A stretch of DNA of 64,000 nucleotides from contig CP141150.1 in NCBI GenBank assembly GCA_035235625.1, forward strand, positions 30,024,756 through 30,088,755. Reading direction: 5' to 3'. This document shows, piece after piece, positions 59,325 through 64,000 of the stretch; within the stretch, counting starts at the first letter, position 1; each line of letters opens with the position of its first letter. The stretch is from Saururus chinensis. Its lineage: Eukaryota; Streptophyta; Magnoliopsida; Piperales; Saururaceae. The notes below the pieces were generated by a model that was given only the letters and a program-made list of their open reading frames with translations, was not told where the DNA came from and made no database searches. A program made the position numbers and the translations under genes.

Positions 59325-60740
59325 ACTATACAAGGTAATTGTACTAGGATGAGTATTTAAGGGTTGCCGAACCTCAGGGACGGATGAATTATTACTAAAT
59401 CTAAAGAGGAATTTGCTGATTAAAAATTAGAAAGAACTTAAAGTTAAATTAAGTAAAAGAAATAATCACTAAATTAAAAGTAGTATATTAATATGATGGA
59501 ATTTACTTAGGAAATCAAATCCACTATAGAGCTATAACAATTTCTTAACTTTTAATCTAAATCTAGTGTGAATATGAACAAGTATTCTCAGCTACAAGCT
59601 AGAATTACTTCAGAAAGAATCATTAATTAACTTCCATGGCATGAACTATTTTCGACAATAGCACGAATCATCTACACTAAACTAGTTATAGGCATGACCC
59701 GTCTAATCTTAGTATAACTCATCCAAGTCATTAATTATCTGAACATTAAAACTATTGCATGACCATCTCATCTAAATCACAGAAATTAGAATTGATGTAA
59801 ATATCAAAACCACATCAATCTATCATCTACAAGACAATAAATCAACATAAATTTGAATAAACATGAAAAGCTCTTCCATTAAAAGGAAATCCTTATCATA
59901 CAATTGTCATAATTGACAACTGAGATCTAAATTAAAAAGAAAAGAAACTGAAACTTATCTATAGCTTCATCAACTCCTAAGTAAAAGAAAAGTCTAGCCT
60001 TCCATTGTAGAAGAAAGCATTTGAATCTCCATTGAAAGCTTTGAGTTTTTCTCCATCTTCTTCTTCCTTTTTCTCTTCAAAAAATTTACTTGCTAACTCC
60101 CAATTTCGAGCCAAATATGTCTTTATATAGGCATAAGATCCGTAGGAAGGAGTACAATATGAAAAAGACACGAAATTGGCTGAAATAAGGAAACTGTGCA
60201 TTATCCTGTTCGAACGCCCTGCATGCCTGTTTGAACGCTTATACTGCATTTTTCATCAAAATTACGTTATCCCGTTCGAACGTGTCGAACGTCATGTATG
60301 CCCGTTCGAACGACTACACTGTTTCTGCAATCTGGACAGTTTTTCTGGACAGTCCATTTTCTGTTCATTAAGCTCTTTCTTTCATGTCCATATTAATTTC
60401 CAACATGTTTATAACTTCGAAAAGTTGTCCAAATCACTTTAAAGCATGTCAAAACTATTTTGAATTATTTCAAACATCGTCCAAGTACTTTGATAAGTGC
60501 ATTTTCTCTACAAAACATAAAAATATCACATTTTAGACATATATAATATAATTAAGATCCCAATTTGATTTAAGTACATGCCTAAACTACTAATAACTTC
60601 AAAATTATTAATAATTAAACTAAAATACTAATATCTATCTTAATCTAAATAAACCATAACTAACTCTAAATTAACCTAATCTATGTTAGCAAATAAGGTA
60701 AAAAGGCATATAAAATAGATATATATTTCGTACTTATCAA
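59325..60740. mobile_element. Nested repeat within the 4.7-kb LTR element, family unresolved
   Basis: A segment of different character runs from about TGCAACTATACAAGG through GGTTGCCGAACCTCAGGGAC to TTTCGTACTTATCA. Similar start and end phrases recur in many plant intergenic repeats as I recall. The borders are approximate and the class is not decided. Confidence 0.4.
60205..60315. repeat. Cluster of CGTTCGAACG-type palindromes
   Basis: GTTCGAACG occurs at ~60209, 60273 and 60303, with near-matches at ~60230 (GTTTGAACG) and ~60285 (TGTCGAACG), several preceded by CC or CTGC. The full word CGTTCGAACG is a perfect palindrome. Confidence 0.7.
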
Positions 60741-61979
60741 CCACCGTCAAAGGTAAATCCATGATAAAAACCCTGAAATCCACTAGGCCCTTGGAATCCA
60801 CTAGTAAGTGTCATCACCCATCCTAGCCCATAAATGACTTAGCCATAGTGGAAGGGCATGTCCAACAACTGCACTTGAATAGAAGTGGCGGGAAAAGCTA
60901 ACCAACCAGGATGTCGGTTAATCCAAATGCGTGTACACTACATGATCCTCATTAGATCGGAAGTGAACTAGTCCCAAGGCAAATCGTCAGGTCAATGGCT
61001 TTGTTCACTCTATGAACTAGTCCCAGACCTCTCTGAGGTATTTTAGTTTTTATCTTGATTAGGTGTTCTCGCTCAATCCAAAGTTATATAACACCCTTGA
61101 TTAATCTTTCAATAATCTTAAGCTAGTGATAAGTTATTATCATAACATCAATAGCAAATATTGAAACAATGAACAACATAAACAATTAGAACCACACAGG
61201 TCAAAGCAAATCATAATATCTATGACCAAATTCAATAATGATATTAGATTATTCGAGCTCTCGTGCCCTAACCCTCCTTGGGTTAACTTATTAAATCTCT
61301 ATGAAAATTGATCATAATGCATCTAAGGGCATTAAGATAATTATTTTTACCCAGGATAAGACCCTCTCTGTTCTCATGAAAGTCTTTAATTACTCAAGAG
61401 ATTTCTGTATCATATTGGCCTGTTAATTTCATTCATGCAAAAGTGGGCCGATCAGCTCATAAGGGTAATTATGTTATTTTTCTTAGGGCTTTCTTAAAAC
61501 CTAATGGGTTCAAAACTAATCTTAGTGGTACTCCTCAATGTTATGAACCAAAGGTATTTTTCATGCCATTTAACGAGGTTGTAAACCCATTGAACCAACC
61601 TCGGTTCAATTAACTGTCTTACCTTAACCCTAGGGGTAAAATAGTTAAATATCAATTTATTGGGATTTTCTCATAACTTATGGCTTAGTACAAATTTAGG
61701 ATATACACTATAATATCACTAAGATTTTTCTAAATTTTTGAATCCACTCATAGGCCCCTAAATCGGAGCCCCTAAATATGGTCAATAATTATTATTCTAT
61801 GCTTCAACTCACAAGGGTAAATTAGTTATTTCACAGCCTCAGGAATTTTTCCCTAGTCTAAAATCTAGTTGGGACTCTTGAAATACTTCTCTGGGTACTC
61901 AATAATTTTTATGAATTTTTTTCCAGTCTTTAAGCTAGTGAACCAAAACCAGTTCAATAATACTTCTTCCTTTTTATAA

Positions 61980-62450
61980 AAAAAACCAGACCGAATAGGG
62001 TCAGACCCATTCAGGCCCAGTCCTGGCCAATGCAGTTCGGGTTGCCTGACCCGAAACCACACCCGATGACCCGCGATGCGCGGGTCATCTCCCTCGCGTC
62101 CAGCCAGAGGTTGGAAAGCCCTTGGTGGCGAGGCCGCCGACCGTCACAGCGGGACAAGTCTGGCCCCACTAGATTGCCTCTCAGAGGGATTTCGATGGTC
62201 CAGGACTTGCCCCTCCCCGACAGCCGGTTGGGGCAAAAGCTCACTTTTTTTTTAACTGTGCGGTGGCGGCAGCAACTTCTGATGCCGACGCAGCCATGGC
62301 CGGCACGGCCATGGCCAGTGTGGCCAATGCCTTTTTTTTCTTTTCATTGACCGAGTGCCTTGCTCGTCGGCCACCACATGCCGGAGCCTAGACCTCCACT
62401 GAGAGAGTCCAGAGTTAATGGACCAGCCAGTCACCGGCTGTCAAATAGAA
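61980..62450. other. GC-rich patch inside the LTR element
   Basis: Markedly GC-rich (GATGACCCGCGATGCGCGGGTCATC is palindromic at ~62065-62089). Several overlapping frames on both strands are open only because of composition. No gene called. Confidence 0.5.
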
Positions 62451-63168
62451 TTAACACAGACGACGGTGACTGCAGAGATCACTGTTCATCGCAATTATAA
62501 TGAACAACAACTGTAGAGATAACTGTAATTTCTAAAATTACACTATGTAAATTGCATAACACACTAATAATACAATTTACATTCTAATTAACTAAATAAA
62601 ATACCCATTAATCTCAACTTGAACTTTAAGATAGTGATCCTACCATAATTGATGTTTATCATCAATCCACCGCCGCCTGAGCCTTGCTTGAGCCTCGCCG
62701 TCTAGCACCTTCTCCCTCGCTTAAGGCCAAAAAGCTAAGAGCCCCCTAATTGTGCCATAAGCAACCCTTTTTATAAGCATGGGGATTAGGGTTCCTAATC
62801 TCCCTACAAGTTGGTCAATCCTCCTCCCTTAGGCAACCTAATTGGGCCTCTAAAAATAAATTTCGGAACTTTAATTGATCGGGCTCACAAAACGACTTAA
62901 ATGGCCCAATTACATGTTTAAATTGGGTAAACGGGCCCTATACGATATATTCAACTTCGAATAGTCGTATCTCCCTCATCCAGGCTCCGATTTTTGCATT
63001 CTTAGTGGTGTTTCGAAGCTCTTTATGTATACTTTATAACCACATATTTTAGCCACTCATTATATCTAGGGAGGAAGTTATCCTACTAAGAATATCAATG
63101 GGTTAAATACCCAATTTTCCACGTATTTAATTTTCGAAACCTAAGAAAATTCGGGATATTACAATTAA

Positions 63169-64000
63169 TCTCTGATGTAGCTAATCCAGAAAACTACAGT
63201 ACCCAACTTAGTTAATCATGACTTAACAAATTATTATAACATATGAAACATGATATATACATGAGCAAGCTAGGTACATATAAGCATAGGTAATCATACC
63301 CTAATCAGTCCTATTATGCATGAGACATGGTCCATAAGTGGCAAACGGGGTCATGTAACCATAAACAATCCTAAACATACATGATCATGTTCACAACTAA
63401 GCCTAAACATGTGAAACATGGTTCATATATAATTAATGTTTCCCACCAAGTGCCACACTAATTATGTCAAATTGTCATTTAATTCTTTAATTAAGGAAGT
63501 AGGCCCCACCTTAAGGCCCACATTAACCTAGGCACTAATGTTTGCGGGTGGAATCATATTCTTGAAGAATGGATATGACTTGAATAGGTTTTAGTCTCAG
63601 TTTTGGATTCACAACTATGTTTCAAATACTTTTACTTTGAGTTTTCCTCTCAATTTGTTTTTGGAGTAATTAGCATGTCTAGATAGTATTTCTATTTTTT
63701 TAGATTTTTCTAGCATAAAATGTATTTATTATATTTTTTAAAATATGTATTGTACAGTAATATAGTTATCTATTTCCAAGTTTAGAAGCGTGTTTAGGGA
63801 TGAAAACATATGATTTTTTGTTCCTTCTTTTTATTATGGATTGGTTAATGTGTTATGAGCTTTCTGTAAAAAATTCAAGTCGTTTGGAGCATGGTAAGTC
63901 AATGACATAATCATTAATTTGAAGCTTGACAGTTCTCGTAGAATTGCAAAGTCTCATTAATTAAATATCAAATATTATTTTTGTACTTATTTTCATATAA
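63169..64000. other. Right edge of the window, repeat-like DNA
   Basis: CATGATCA/ACATG-rich sequence to ~63440, possibly the outer element again, then AT-rich DNA. No gene seen. Confidence 0.4.

Larger units (their letters stand above)
58487..63163 (+). mobile_element. 4.7-kb LTR element (solo LTR or truncated copy) with ATTAA target duplication
   Basis: It starts TGTCACGACCAAGATTT at 58487 and ends TTCGGGATATTACA at 63163. ATTAA lies directly before (58482-58486) and directly after (63164-63168). No gag or pol domain is recognisable inside, which suits a very long solo LTR enlarged by a nested insertion (~59.3-60.74 kb). Family is probably Ty3-gypsy from the TGTCACGACC...ATTACA ends. Its 3' end has a relative at 15575-15782. 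Confidence 0.8.

Noticed and set aside
62011-62434. Overlapping 60-106 codon frames on both strands
   Set aside because: GC-rich patch in an LTR; composition explains the openness and no domain is recognisable.
1-64000. tRNA, rRNA or other structural RNA genes
   Set aside because: I looked for B-box-like GGTTCGAATCC words and cloverleaf arms and for rRNA cores; none was convincing by eye. A covariance-model scan would be decisive.

Overview
The window is nuclear DNA of a flowering plant. It carries split genes with GT-AG introns and typical plant families: a plant-type signal peptide peptidase-like protease, an eight-cysteine hydrophobic-seed-protein/lipid-transfer-like family, a CBL-interacting protein kinase relic and cytosolic leucyl-tRNA synthetase. 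The DNA is AT-rich with long introns and nested LTR retrotransposon fossils, Mutator-type elements and satellite-like repeats. I cannot name the species.

Layout. 1-8115 (+): the 3' part of a signal peptide peptidase-like (SPPL2/4-type) gene, nine exons visible, with repeats in its introns. 8.7-17.5 kb: two broken copies of a small secreted 8-cysteine protein gene, a Ty1-copia fossil, a ~175-bp tandem-repeat block interrupted by a long-armed foldback element, and the start of a large tandem array. 15.8-34.0 kb: two nearly identical units of ~8.85 and ~8.23 kb plus a partial third. Each carries one intact single-exon 8-cysteine gene on the minus strand. The two complete units also hold a truncated LTR, an inverted orphan promoter of the same gene family, a satellite block and a copia gag fossil. 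33.4-42.5 kb: a second tandem duplication (unit ~4-5 kb) that joins the 8-cysteine gene to the 3' half of a CIPK8/24-like kinase pseudogene. Each copy has a different Mutator-like insertion, and each serves as the other's empty site. 43.3-43.6 kb: a further 5' exon relic of the kinase, lacking the catalytic loop. 44.0-47.9 kb (-): complete two-exon cytosolic LeuRS (1100 aa), with four ~133-bp tandem repeats just upstream and probable leader exon(s) up to ~50.4 kb. 50.4-55.2 kb: no genes; microsatellite and degenerate repeats. 55.2-64 kb: nested LTR fossils, including a clean 2.0-kb solo LTR (target duplication GCTAT) and a 4.7-kb TG...CA element (target duplication ATTAA).

How it fits together. 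The two intact housekeeping-type genes (SPPL and LeuRS) flank a young, actively rearranging cluster. In it, a small secreted-protein gene has been amplified by unequal exchange, taking neighbouring kinase exons and transposon fossils with it. At least three copies remain intact with TATA boxes and poly(A) signals; three are broken and two survive only as promoters. I see no gene system outside known families. The most informative features are the reciprocal empty sites, the intragenic inversion and the mosaic gene copies.
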